DNA of 64,000 bases from Streptomyces sp. WZ.A104. GTDB lineage: Bacteria > Actinomycetota > Actinomycetes > Streptomycetales > Streptomycetaceae. A program made the position numbers and the translations under genes. The notes beneath the pieces were generated by a model. It did not search any database and was not told the origin of the DNA. It saw nothing but the letters and a program-made list of their open reading frames with translations. Shown piece after piece: positions 44,532-52,748 of this stretch. The stretch is from contig NZ_NWVL01000041.1 in NCBI RefSeq assembly GCF_002382885.1, forward strand, positions 1 through 64,000, in the 5' to 3' direction. The number at the start of each line of letters is the position of its first letter. The stretch's first letter is position 1.

Positions 44532-46664
44532 ATGCGGCCCGTTTCCAAGATCGAACGTTCGGTGGCGCCCTTCGAGGTCGTCAGTCCCTACCAGCCCAGC
44601 GGCGACCAGCCGGCGGCCATCGCCGAGCTGGAGCGGCGCATCCGCGCCGATGAGAAGGACGTCGTCCTGCTCGGCGCGACCGGCACCGGCAAGTCGGCGA
44701 CCACCGCCTGGATGATCGAGAAGCTTCAGCGACCGACCTTGGTGATGGCGCCGAACAAGACGCTCGCCGCCCAGCTGGCCAACGAGTTCCGCGAGCTCCT
44801 CCCGAACAACGCGGTGGAGTATTTCGTCTCGTACTACGACTACTACCAGCCCGAGGCGTACGTCCCGCAGTCGGACACCTACATCGAGAAGGACTCCTCC
44901 ATCAACGAGGAGGTCGAGCGGCTGCGCCACTCGGCGACGAATTCGCTGCTCACCCGGCGTGACGTCGTCGTGGTCGCCTCCGTCTCCTGCATCTACGGCC
45001 TCGGTACGCCCCAGGAGTACGTGGACCGCATGGTCCGGCTCAGGGTCGGCGAGGAGATCGACCGCGACCAGCTGCTGCGCCGCTTCGTCGAGATGCAGTA
45101 CACCCGCAACGACCTGGCGTTCACCCGTGGCACCTTCCGGGTCCGCGGTGACACGATCGAGATCTTTCCGGTCTACGAGGAGCTCGCCGTCCGCATCGAG
45201 ATGTTCGGTGACGAGATCGAGGCCCTGTCCACGCTCCACCCGCTGACCGGCGAGGTCATCAGCGAGGACCCCACGGTCCACGTCTTCCCCGCCAGCCACT
45301 ACGTCGCAGGGCCCGAGCGCATGGAGAAGGCCGTCGGCGGGATCGAGCGGGAGCTGGAGCAGCGCCTGGCCGAGCTGGAGAAGCAGGGCAAGATGCTGGA
45401 GGCCCAGCGGCTGCGCATGCGCACGACGTACGACATCGAGATGCTCCGCCAGATCGGCACCTGCTCCGGCGTCGAGAACTACTCGATGCACTTCGACGAC
45501 CGCGCCCCCGGCACGGCCCCCAACACCCTCCTCGACTACTTCCCGGACGACTTCCTGCTCGTCCTGGACGAGTCCCACGTCACGGTCCCGCAGATCGGTG
45601 CGATGTACGAGGGCGACGCCTCCCGCAAGCGGACCCTCGTCGACCACGGCTTCCGGCTGCCCTCCGCGATGGACAACCGGCCGCTGAAGTGGGAGGAGTT
45701 CCTGGAGCGGATCGACCAGACGGTGTATCTGTCGGCCACCCCGGGGAAGTACGAACTCTCGCGCGGTGACGGGTTCGTCGAGCAGATCATCCGCCCCACC
45801 GGCCTCGTCGACCCCGAGGTCGTGGTCAAGCCCACCGAGGGGCAGATCGACGACCTGGTGCACGAGATCCGCAAGCGCACCGAACGCGACGAGCGGGTCC
45901 TGGTCACCACGCTCACCAAGAAGATGTCGGAGGACCTCACCGACTACTTCCTGGAGCTCGGCATCCAGGTTCGCTATCTGCACAGCGACGTCGACACCCT
46001 GCGCCGTATCGAGCTGCTGCGCGAGCTGCGCTCCGGTGAGTACGACGTGCTGGTCGGCATCAACCTCCTGCGCGAGGGCCTCGACCTCCCCGAGGTGTCG
46101 CTCGTGGCCATTCTCGACGCCGACAAGCAGGGCTTCCTGCGCTCGGGCACTTCGCTCATCCAGACCATCGGCCGCGCCGCCCGTAACGTGTCCGGCCAGG
46201 TCCACATGTACGCCGACAAGATCACCCCGGCGATGGAGCAGGCGATCGACGAGACCAACCGCCGTCGCGAGAAGCAGATCGCGTACAACACCGAGCGCGG
46301 CATCGACCCCCAGCCGCTGCGGAAGAAGATCAACGACATCGTCGCCACCATCGCCCGCGAGGAGGTCGACACCGAGCAGCTCCTCGGCACCGGCTACCGG
46401 CAGGGCAAGGAGACCAAGGCCCCGGTGCCCGCGCTCGGCGGCAAGGCGGCCAAGGCCGGGGCGAAGGGCCGGGCGGCGGCCTCGGTCGGCGCAGTGGTCA
46501 GTGACCGTCCCGCGACCGAACTGGCCGGGATCATCGAGGAGATGACCGAGCGGATGCGGGCCGCCGCCGCCGATCTGCAGTTCGAGGTGGCCGCTCGGCT
46601 CCGCGACGAGGTGGGCGAACTGAAGAAGGAGCTGCGCCAGATGAAGGAAGCGGGCCTCGCCTGA
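44532..46664 (+). CDS. uvrB: excinuclease ABC subunit B
   Basis: 710 residues. Walker A is [11 protein letters not shown] at about 48-58; the damage-probing beta-hairpin is [21 protein letters not shown]; helicase motifs include [24 protein letters not shown] and the C-terminal [30 protein letters not shown]-type region (here with KQG). After QTIGRAARN comes a UvrC-binding UVR domain at about 665-700 ([29 protein letters not shown]). It loads onto DNA with UvrA and marks the lesion for UvrC incision. The tail before the UVR domain is Lys/Ala/Gly-rich. Confidence 0.97.
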   Translation: [710 protein letters not shown]

Positions 46665-46812
46665 TTCCGTCGAGCCGGGCCCGGGCGCGCCCGGTGTGTT
46701 GCAAGACCGACACAAAAACGGACCGAACCTGCTGCCGCCCGAGGTGGAATGCGTAGGGTGCGGGGAAACCGCACACGGACGGTTGCGGGGCAATGCCGAG
46801 AGGGGACAGCGC

Positions 46813-47391
46813 GTGACGGTCAATATGACCAAGGGTCAGGCCATCAGCCTGCAGAAGAGCGACGGGGGGACCCTGACCGCGGTACGGATGGGGCTCGGCT
46901 GGCAGGCGGCTCCGCGCCGCGGCCTGTTCGGCTCGCGCACCCGGGAGATCGACCTGGACGCCTCGGCGGTGCTCTTCGCCGACAAGCAGCCGGTCGACGT
47001 CGTGTTCTTCCGCCACCTCGTCAGCGATGACGGCTCGGTCAAGCACACCGGCGACAACCTGGTCGGCGGCGCCGGCTCCGGCGGGGACGACGAGGCGATC
47101 CTCGTCGACCTCCAGCGCGTGCCGGTCCACATCGACCAGATCGTCTTCACGGTGAACTCCTTCACCGGGCAGACCTTCCAGGAGGTCCAGAACGCCTTCT
47201 GCCGCATCGTCGACGAGACCAACGGCCAGGAGCTCGCCCGGTACACGCTGGACGGCGGTGGCCAGTACACCGCCCAGATCATGGCGAAGGTGCACCGCGC
47301 GGGCAGCGGATGGCAGATGACGGCCCTCGGTAACCCGGCCAACGGCCGCACCTTTCAGGACCTGATGCCGTCCATCCTGCCGCACCTGTAG
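46813..47391 (+). CDS. TerD-family stress protein
   Basis: 192 residues, a single TerD domain. Ca-binding type acidic sites are visible in SRTREIDLDASAVLFADKQPVDVVFF, SDDGSVKHTGDNLVGGAGSGGDDEAI and VFTVNSFTGQTFQEVQNAFCRIVDETNG. The GTG start at 46813 has AGGGGA upstream. TerD proteins belong to the tellurium/chemical-stress Ter system and act near the membrane with TerC. A second TerD-type gene follows, with 241 bases that contain GC-rich 18-bp repeats between them. Confidence 0.93.
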   Translation: MTVNMTKGQAISLQKSDGGTLTAVRMGLGWQAAPRRGLFGSRTREIDLDASAVLFADKQPVDVVFFRHLVSDDGSVKHTGDNLVGGAGSGGDDEAILVDLQRVPVHIDQIVFTVNSFTGQTFQEVQNAFCRIVDETNGQELARYTLDGGGQYTAQIMAKVHRAGSGWQMTALGNPANGRTFQDLMPSILPHL

Positions 47392-47525
47392 GCGGCGGAC
47401 CCGGGCCGGACCGGACGGGATCGGTCCGGCGTCGGCGCCGGTAACGGCACGAGCAGCTCCCGGAGGCACCCGCCGCCGGGAGCTGCCCCACGCACGGCAC
47501 ACAGCACCGGCACAGCGCGAACGCG

Positions 47526-47595
47526 ACACCGCACGAACGCGCGACACCGCACGAACGCGCGACACCGCACGAACGCGACACCGCACGGCACCGCA
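47526..47595 (+). repeat. 18-bp tandem repeats upstream of the TerD-fusion gene
   Basis: An 18-bp unit beginning ACACCGCACGAACGCG occurs at 47526, 47544 and 47562 with a shortened copy after it. The array ends 37 bases before the next start codon. Confidence 0.85.
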
Positions 47596-47632
47596 CCCGT
47601 GGGCGCGGGCCATCGTCGAGGGGGACAGGGCA

Positions 47633-49579
47633 ATGACGGCCGAACTGGTCCGGGGGCAGAACCACACCTTGCCCCAGACCCGTCTGGAGATCCGGGTGTC
47701 CGCGGGCACGCCCGTCATCGCCGGAGCGACCCTCGGCGACGAGCGGGGCACGGTGCGCGGCGCCGAGCGGATCGCCCACCCCGGCGCACCCCAGCTCCCC
47801 GGGCTCGAAGCCTCCCAGCAGGCGGCAGCCGACCACCGGCTCGCCGTCGACCTGGAGGCGCTGCCCGCCGAGGTGCACCGGGTGACCGTGCTGCTGGCGC
47901 TGCCCGTAGGCGTCGGCGGCCCGGTGCGCTTCGGCGCGGTCCCCGCCCCCTTCGTCGCTGTCACCGGCCTCGACGGCACCGAGATCGCCACCTTCACGCT
48001 GACCGGCCTCGACGCGGAGTCCGCGGTCAGCGCCCTGGAGCTCTACCGCCGCCAGGGCGCCTGGAAGGTCCGCGCCGTCGGACAGGGGTACGCGGCGGGG
48101 CTCGCCGAAATGCTCGCCGACCAGGGCGTGGCCGACGCCGCCGCCCTGGCCGGCTCCATCCAGGAGGCCGTCACCCGGGGCCTGGCCCGCTCCGTGGCGC
48201 CACCGCCGCCCCGTACCCCGGAGGGCGACCGCGTACGGCAGGCCAACGGCCCCGCGGACCACCGCCTGCCGTCGGCATCCCCTGCCACCCCGGCCGCCCA
48301 GCCCTCCGAGCCGCTGACCGACCCCGCCCCACCCGGCCCGCCCCCCGCCGCGGGAGGGCCCATCAGCTACGCCCACCCGCGCCGCCAGCACGCCGCGCCC
48401 CCGTCGCCTCCGCCCACCGCACCCCCGGCCCAGCCCGGGCAGGCCGCGCAGCCGGTCGCCGGGGACGCCACGGGCTGGTCGATGGACGAACGCCTCTACA
48501 ACCAGATCTGGGGCATGTTCGAGGACCTGGCCCGGGCGGTGGCCGCCTATCGCAGTGCCGTGGACTTCGCCGAGTCCCGGATGAGCCAGGAGCTCGACCA
48601 GGCCCTGTCCGACCCGCGCAACCGGATCGGCGGCGCGGGCGACCACGCCCGCGCGCAGGCTCGTGCCAAGCGCGACGAGCTGACCGCCCGGGCCCGGGAG
48701 GCCCTCGACCGGGACCTCGGCCAGCTGGCCGCCGAGGCGGCCGTCGTCGAGCCCGCGCTCCCCGCCGCGTACGCGGGCTGGGGCAACCCCGTCTGGCACG
48801 CCCACCGCGTCCCCATGGAGATACCGATGGCCCTGCGTATCGGTGACCTCCATCTGCCCGAGCGCGCCGACCTGCGCATCCCGCTGCTCGTCCGGCTGCC
48901 GCTGGAGCGCGGGATGTGGGTGGACAGCGGCCGGACGGCGTCCGAGGCCGCCGCCCTGATGGACTCCGACCGGTTGCGCCGACTGGCCATGGAGACCGCG
49001 GTGGCCCATGTGGCCCGGCTGCTCGCGGTGTATCCGCCCGGTGAGTTCGCGGTGCACGTCATCGACGCGGCGGGTGCCGCGGCCGGTCCGCTCGCGCCGC
49101 TGGTCGAGGCGGGCGTCCTCGCCGGGCCGCCCGCCGCGGGACCCGGGGGGGTGTCCTCGGTCCTGGCCCACCTCACCCGGCGGGTGGACCTGGTGCAGAT
49201 GGCGGTCCGGGCCGGGGCGGCCGACTCGCTCCCGCCGGACCTGGACACCGCCGAGCAGCTCCTCGTCGTCAACGACTTCCCGCACGGCTTCGACGACCGG
49301 GCCGTCACCCAGCTCCGCTACCTCGCCGACGAGGGCCCCTCGGTCGGGGTGCACCTCCTGATGGTCGCGGACCGGGAGGACGCCACCGCGTACGGGCCGG
49401 TGCTCGACCCGCTGTGGCGTTCGCTGCTGAGGATCACCCCGGTCGCCGACAGCCACCTCGCCGACCCGTGGGTCGGGCACGCCTGGACGTACGAGCCGCT
49501 GGCGATCCCGCCGGGCAGCCGCGTCCTGGAGCAGGTGCTCACAGCGGTGGCAGCCGCTCGCCGGGCTGCGGGCCGTTGA
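47633..49579 (+). CDS. TerD domain fused to a degenerate FtsK/HerA-like domain
   Basis: 648 residues. Residues 1-190 are a TerD domain (LEIRVSAGTPVIAGATLGDE, LTGLDAESAVSALELYRRQGAWKVRAVGQGY). Residues about 190-280 are a Pro/Ala linker, then a helical coiled-coil stretch (285-385: FEDLARAVAAYRSAVDFAESRM ... RAKRDELTARAREALDRDLGQL). The C-terminal 260 residues resemble an FtsK/HerA ATPase: RIPLLVRLPLERGMWVDSG at the P-loop place but with no GxGKS/T, a Walker-B-like LLVVNDFPHGFDD, and DEGPSVGVHLLMVADRED. Nucleotide hydrolysis is therefore doubtful. A scaffold or sensor role in the Ter stress system is inferred. Confidence 0.85.
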   Translation: MTAELVRGQNHTLPQTRLEIRVSAGTPVIAGATLGDERGTVRGAERIAHPGAPQLPGLEASQQAAADHRLAVDLEALPAEVHRVTVLLALPVGVGGPVRFGAVPAPFVAVTGLDGTEIATFTLTGLDAESAVSALELYRRQGAWKVRAVGQGYAAGLAEMLADQGVADAAALAGSIQEAVTRGLARSVAPPPPRTPEGDRVRQANGPADHRLPSASPATPAAQPSEPLTDPAPPGPPPAAGGPISYAHPRRQHAAPPSPPPTAPPAQPGQAAQPVAGDATGWSMDERLYNQIWGMFEDLARAVAAYRSAVDFAESRMSQELDQALSDPRNRIGGAGDHARAQARAKRDELTARAREALDRDLGQLAAEAAVVEPALPAAYAGWGNPVWHAHRVPMEIPMALRIGDLHLPERADLRIPLLVRLPLERGMWVDSGRTASEAAALMDSDRLRRLAMETAVAHVARLLAVYPPGEFAVHVIDAAGAAAGPLAPLVEAGVLAGPPAAGPGGVSSVLAHLTRRVDLVQMAVRAGAADSLPPDLDTAEQLLVVNDFPHGFDDRAVTQLRYLADEGPSVGVHLLMVADREDATAYGPVLDPLWRSLLRITPVADSHLADPWVGHAWTYEPLAIPPGSRVLEQVLTAVAAARRAAGR

Positions 49580-49613
49580 TCAGACAGCAGCCCCGACCTG
49601 CGAATTTGACCAT

Positions 49614-49634
49614 CCCTTTACCATTCCCTTTACC
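49614..49634 (+). promoter_or_regulatory. promoter-proximal direct repeats upstream of terC
   Basis: CCCTTTACC occurs twice (49614-49622 and 49626-49634), 12 bases apart, in an AT-rich patch after TTGACC (49606-49611). The terC promoter probably lies here, but I cannot pick a confident -10. Confidence 0.35.
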
Positions 49635-49667
49635 TTTCCTTGGTGATGCCTGTACTGTTCGGCGTAC

Positions 49668-49814
49668 GGAGGGGAGTACTCCTTACGCGACGTCCCGTCA
49701 ATACGGACCGTTGACCGGTCCCGGGGCGTCGGCCCAGGCGCGCCGTGCGCCAGGGTGGAAGAGACCTCCGGCAGCGACGACGCTGAATCAGTTGCCGTAG
49801 CGAACTGCCGGAGG
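49668..49814 (+). promoter_or_regulatory. yybP-ykoY-type (manganese) riboswitch controlling terC translation
   Basis: The aptamer spans 49668-49769: it starts GGAGGGGAGTACTCC, holds the AATACGGA element (49699 onward) and a second GC-rich arm, and ends GGAAGAGACCTCC, with GGAGG pairing CCTCC as P1. The switch is visible: CCTCCGGCAG (49765-49774) is the exact complement of CTGCCGGAGG (49805-49814), which contains the Shine-Dalgarno of terC. P1 formation and Shine-Dalgarno sequestration use the same CCTCC, so ligand binding should free the ribosome site. yybP-ykoY RNAs bind Mn2+ and commonly precede TerC/YkoY exporters. Confidence 0.85.
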
Positions 49815-49818
49815 CGCA

Positions 49819-50838
49819 GTGGACGTTTCATGGACCCTTTGGGCTCTGACCATCTTTGGTCTGTCAGCCCTGATCGCCGTCGACTTCTTCATCGGGCGCA
49901 AGCCCCATGACGTGTCGACCAAGGAAGCCGGGATCTGGACGATCGTCTGGATCGTGCTGGCGGTCATCTTCGGACTCGGCCTGCTGGTGTTCGGCAACAG
50001 CCAGGCCTCCGGCGAGTTCTTCGCCGGATTCATCACCGAGAAGTCGCTGAGCGTCGACAACCTCTTCGTCTTCGTCCTGATCATGGCGAAGTTCTCGGTG
50101 CCCTCGCACCTCCAGCAGCGGGTACTGCTGATCGGTGTGCTGATCGCCCTGGTGCTCCGGGCGATCTTCATCGCCGCCGGCGCCGCCGTGATCGCGAACT
50201 TCTCGTGGGTCTTCTACATCTTCGGCGCGTTCCTGATCTACACCGCCTGGAAGCTCATCCAGGAGGCACGGGCCGGCGAGGAGGAAGAGGAGTTCGAGGA
50301 GAACCGTCTCCTCAAGTCGATCGAGCAGCGCTTCGGTGTCGCCGATCAGTACCACGGTACGAAGCTCTTCATCCAGCGGAACGGCAAGCGCATCCTGACC
50401 CCGCTGATGGTGGTCATGCTGGCCATCGGCACCACCGACGTCCTGTTCGCGCTGGACTCCATCCCGGCGATCTTCGGCCTCACCCAGGACCCGTACATCG
50501 TGTTCACGGCCAACGCGTTCGCGCTGATGGGTCTGCGCCAGCTGTACTTCCTCATCGGCGGTCTGCTGAAGAAGCTGGTCCACCTCAGCTACGGCCTGTC
50601 GGTGATCCTCGGCTTCATCGGCGTCAAGCTGGTGCTGCACGCCCTGCACGAGTCCGGGGTGGACGTCCCCTCGATCTCCATCCCCTTCTCGCTCTCCGTC
50701 ATCTGCGGCGTGCTGGTGATCACCACGGTCACCAGCCTCATCGCCAGCAAGAAGCAGGCGGCGGCCGAGGCGGAGAAGGCCGAGAAGGCGGAGGCCGTCG
50801 GCCCCGCCGACGAGGAGAGCGAGCGCGTCGGCAGCTGA
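49819..50838 (+). CDS. terC: TerC/Alx-family membrane protein, probable manganese exporter
   Basis: 339 residues with about nine membrane segments. The family's conserved acidic membrane motifs are present: TEKSLSVDNLFVFVLIM and IGTTDVLFALDSIPAIFG, where the Asp residues probably bind metal. A charged cytoplasmic loop (RAGEEEEEFEENRLLKSIEQRF) and a Lys/Glu/Ala-rich tail are seen. The GTG start has GGAGG four bases upstream, and that GGAGG is the regulated end of the upstream riboswitch. The Mn2+-type switch points to metal export or supply to exported enzymes; the nearby TerD genes link it to the Ter stress network. Confidence 0.93.
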   Translation: MDVSWTLWALTIFGLSALIAVDFFIGRKPHDVSTKEAGIWTIVWIVLAVIFGLGLLVFGNSQASGEFFAGFITEKSLSVDNLFVFVLIMAKFSVPSHLQQRVLLIGVLIALVLRAIFIAAGAAVIANFSWVFYIFGAFLIYTAWKLIQEARAGEEEEEFEENRLLKSIEQRFGVADQYHGTKLFIQRNGKRILTPLMVVMLAIGTTDVLFALDSIPAIFGLTQDPYIVFTANAFALMGLRQLYFLIGGLLKKLVHLSYGLSVILGFIGVKLVLHALHESGVDVPSISIPFSLSVICGVLVITTVTSLIASKKQAAAEAEKAEKAEAVGPADEESERVGS

Positions 50839-50875
50839 CCCCGGGCCGCCCGGAGCGGCAACAGGGACACACCGG

Positions 50876-50923
50876 CAGCGGCCGGGGCGGGAACGGCGAA
50901 GACCGTTTCCGCCCCGGCCGCTG
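50876..50923 (+). terminator. terC terminator
   Basis: A long stem starting CAGCGGCCGGGGCGG (50876-50890) pairs continuously with 50909-50923 and continues through an inner AACGG/CCGTT, leaving a 6-base loop. Confidence 0.85.
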
Positions 50924-51012
50924 TGCGTGTGTGACGGGTCGGCGTGCGCCCCGGCGGGGGCGCGACCGGGGGCCCGGGCGACCGGTCGGTACGCGACTGG
51001 TCGGCGGCGTCG

Positions 51013-51114
51013 CCGACCGCGGGCGCGCTACTCAGGCAGGCGCCGTTGCCGACCGCGGGCGCACCGCCCGGGCAGGCGGGGCTACCAGCCGCGGGCGCGC
51101 CACTCGGGCAGGTG
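51013..51114. repeat. three 36-bp tandem repeats over the 3' end of the MBL relic
   Basis: Copies start at 51013, 51049 and 51085 (CCGACCGCGGGCGCG type), exactly 36 bases apart. The third is the coding end of the MBL fragment (Glu-Trp-Arg-Ala-Arg-Gly-Trp-stop); the first two lie beyond the stop and look like copies of that coding end. Confidence 0.75.
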
Positions 51115-51285
51115 GGGCCGCTCGTCGCCGAGCGTCGTGTCGTGCCCGTGGCCGGGGTAGACCCACGTCTCGTCCGGCAGCCGGTCGAACAGCTTCGTCT
51201 CGACGTCGTGCAGCAGGCTCGCGAACGCCTCCGGGTCCTGGTGCGTGTTCCCGACCCCGCCGGGGAAAGGCAGCACCACGGGCAA
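51082..51285 (-). pseudogene. truncated MBL-fold hydrolase (C-terminal 60-odd residues)
   Basis: Only the C-terminal part of a glyoxalase-II-like metallo-beta-lactamase-fold enzyme is present: FPGGVGNTHQDPEAFASLLHDVETKLFDRLPDETWVYPGHGHDTTLGDERPHLPEWRARGW-type sequence, matching the end of the intact gene at 52749-53402 at roughly two thirds of positions. The HxHxDH active site and the first 150 residues are missing, and upstream of 51286 the similarity stops abruptly. It is a relic, probably from an old duplication or replacement rather than a recent copy, because the two ends have diverged. Confidence 0.8.
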
Positions 51286-51654
51286 CGGCCCGGCGCCCTA
51301 AGACCATCGCCGTGAAAGGTCGACCTGACTAGGAAGTCGAAGCCGGGAGGCAGGGGCGCTGCCGGACCGGCACTCGTCCCGGGGTACCGGAAGACTGCTC
51401 ACCCCACCCCGCTCCAAAGCCCTGCAGCGGGCCGACAGCGGCCTTGGGGGGAAGGCGTCCTCGCAGCCCCCAGCAAGGTCGACCGGCCCGCCCGCCCGCC
51501 GCCGAGAGCACTGGGTGTAGCGCATTCGGCTGGGGCTGAGACCAAAGTCGGTTGTGATCACTGGATCTGATGAGGCGCGCTGGCGCACGGTCACGCTCAG
51601 CTCTAGGGTGATCGCGCTGCGCGATGGTGTCGCGCTTTCACAGATCGGGTTCTC
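51286..51654. other. gene-free region upstream of the secreted repeat protein
   Basis: No gene is supported in these 369 bases. It contains the break point of the MBL relic (about 51286-51300) and, close to the next gene, a perfect palindrome ATCGCGC-T-GCGCGAT at 51611-51625, possibly an operator. The stretch 51540-51650 is somewhat less GC-rich than its surroundings and probably holds the promoter. Confidence 0.5.
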
Positions 51655-52557
51655 ATGAGGTTTGGGCAGCAGCCCCTTTCCCGGCTCGCGTCCCGGCTCG
51701 CCGTCTGCGCTGCGGCGGCCGGGCTCGCGATGTCGGCCGCCGTGCCGGCACAGTCCGCCCCCAGCGCTCCGGGCGTGCCCTCGGCTCCACGGCTGGCCGA
51801 TGTCGAGATCGTGCAGAGGACCGAGACCGTTGGTGACTACCAACAGGTGCGTGCGTTCTGCCCGGACAGGAAGGTCGTCATCAGCGGTGGCGCTGAGGCG
51901 AAGGCGGACGGCTCCCACACCGAGTCCCTGGCCGTGGTCTCCAGCCACCCGGAGTTCTTCCCCTGGCAGGAGGAGTCAACGCTCTGGGTCGCCAGCGCCC
52001 GGAACTTCTACGGGCAGCCCAGCACCGTCACCGCCTGGGCGGTGTGCGCTACGCGTCCCAGCGGCTACGAGGTCGTGCAGACGCCGTTGTCCCAGGTGCC
52101 GGTCGACCAGCCGGTCACGGCTTCCTGCCCGGCGGGCAAGGTCGCGCTCGGCGGCGGCGGCGACATCCAGGGCGACAGGAGCGCCCTGAACAAGTCGTAC
52201 CCGGCCGCGTTCGACTCGTCCGTGCAGCCCAGCCAGTGGGTGGTGGCGGGCCGGAAGGGCGAGAACACCACGGTCGGTGTCGTCGCCACTGTGACGTGCG
52301 CTGACCCGATCCCTGACGTCACCTGGGCGACGGGGAAGGTGACATCGAACAGCCCGGTCGGCGGGTTCCTCGCGTGCAAGGACGGCCGGCAGGTCGTGAG
52401 CGGTGGCGCCTCTGCGAACGGACGGGAGACCGTCCTGACCGCGTCGAGGCCCGGCCTCCAGAGCGAGGGCGCTGTCAGTGACGGCTGGTGGGCCCAGGCG
52501 GGCAGCTTCTACGAGCCGTTCGAGGTCCGGGCGTACGTGATGTGCACCAGCCGGTAG
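51655..52557 (+). CDS. secreted protein with three Cys/Gly-Gly repeats, unknown function
   Basis: 300 residues. A signal peptide (basic start, LAVCAAAAGLAMSAAVPAQSA) precedes a mature part with three repeated modules of about 80 residues. Each opens with a Cys-x-x-x-(K/Q)-V-(V/A)-x-x-G-G pattern: FCPDRKVVISGGAEA, SCPAGKVALGGGGDI, ACKDGRQVVSGGASA. Each ends with a Cys-bearing strand (WAVCATR, ATVTCAD, YVMCTSR), so one disulfide per module is likely. I recognise no enzyme family. It lies between the truncated and intact MBL genes on the opposite strand, so it may have arrived by insertion. Confidence 0.8.
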   Translation: MRFGQQPLSRLASRLAVCAAAAGLAMSAAVPAQSAPSAPGVPSAPRLADVEIVQRTETVGDYQQVRAFCPDRKVVISGGAEAKADGSHTESLAVVSSHPEFFPWQEESTLWVASARNFYGQPSTVTAWAVCATRPSGYEVVQTPLSQVPVDQPVTASCPAGKVALGGGGDIQGDRSALNKSYPAAFDSSVQPSQWVVAGRKGENTTVGVVATVTCADPIPDVTWATGKVTSNSPVGGFLACKDGRQVVSGGASANGRETVLTASRPGLQSEGAVSDGWWAQAGSFYEPFEVRAYVMCTSR

Positions 52558-52578
52558 CGGACCCGGCAAGGGCCTAGG

Positions 52579-52613
52579 AGGGCCCGCAGACCTTGACCGG
52601 TCATGCGGGCCCT
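52579..52613 (+). terminator. terminator of the secreted repeat protein gene
   Basis: AGGGCCCGCA (52579-52588) pairs perfectly with 52604-52613 and is followed by TTT, one of the few T-runs in the window. Confidence 0.8.
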
Positions 52614-52748
52614 TTGCTGTGCCGGGGAGCGGGCCGGGACGGTCTTGCGGAGCACGTGCCGGGGCCAATGTGTGGAGGCTGCCGGCTGCGCCGCCGCTTC
52701 CTCCGGGCCGCGCGGTGCGGCCGCATAGAATCAGTCGTCGTCGGACGG

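Noticed and set aside
44552..44561. CGAACGTTCG at the uvrB start as a LexA (SOS) box
   Set aside because: The actinobacterial box needs about four bases between CGAAC and GTTCG; here there are none, and it lies inside the coding region.
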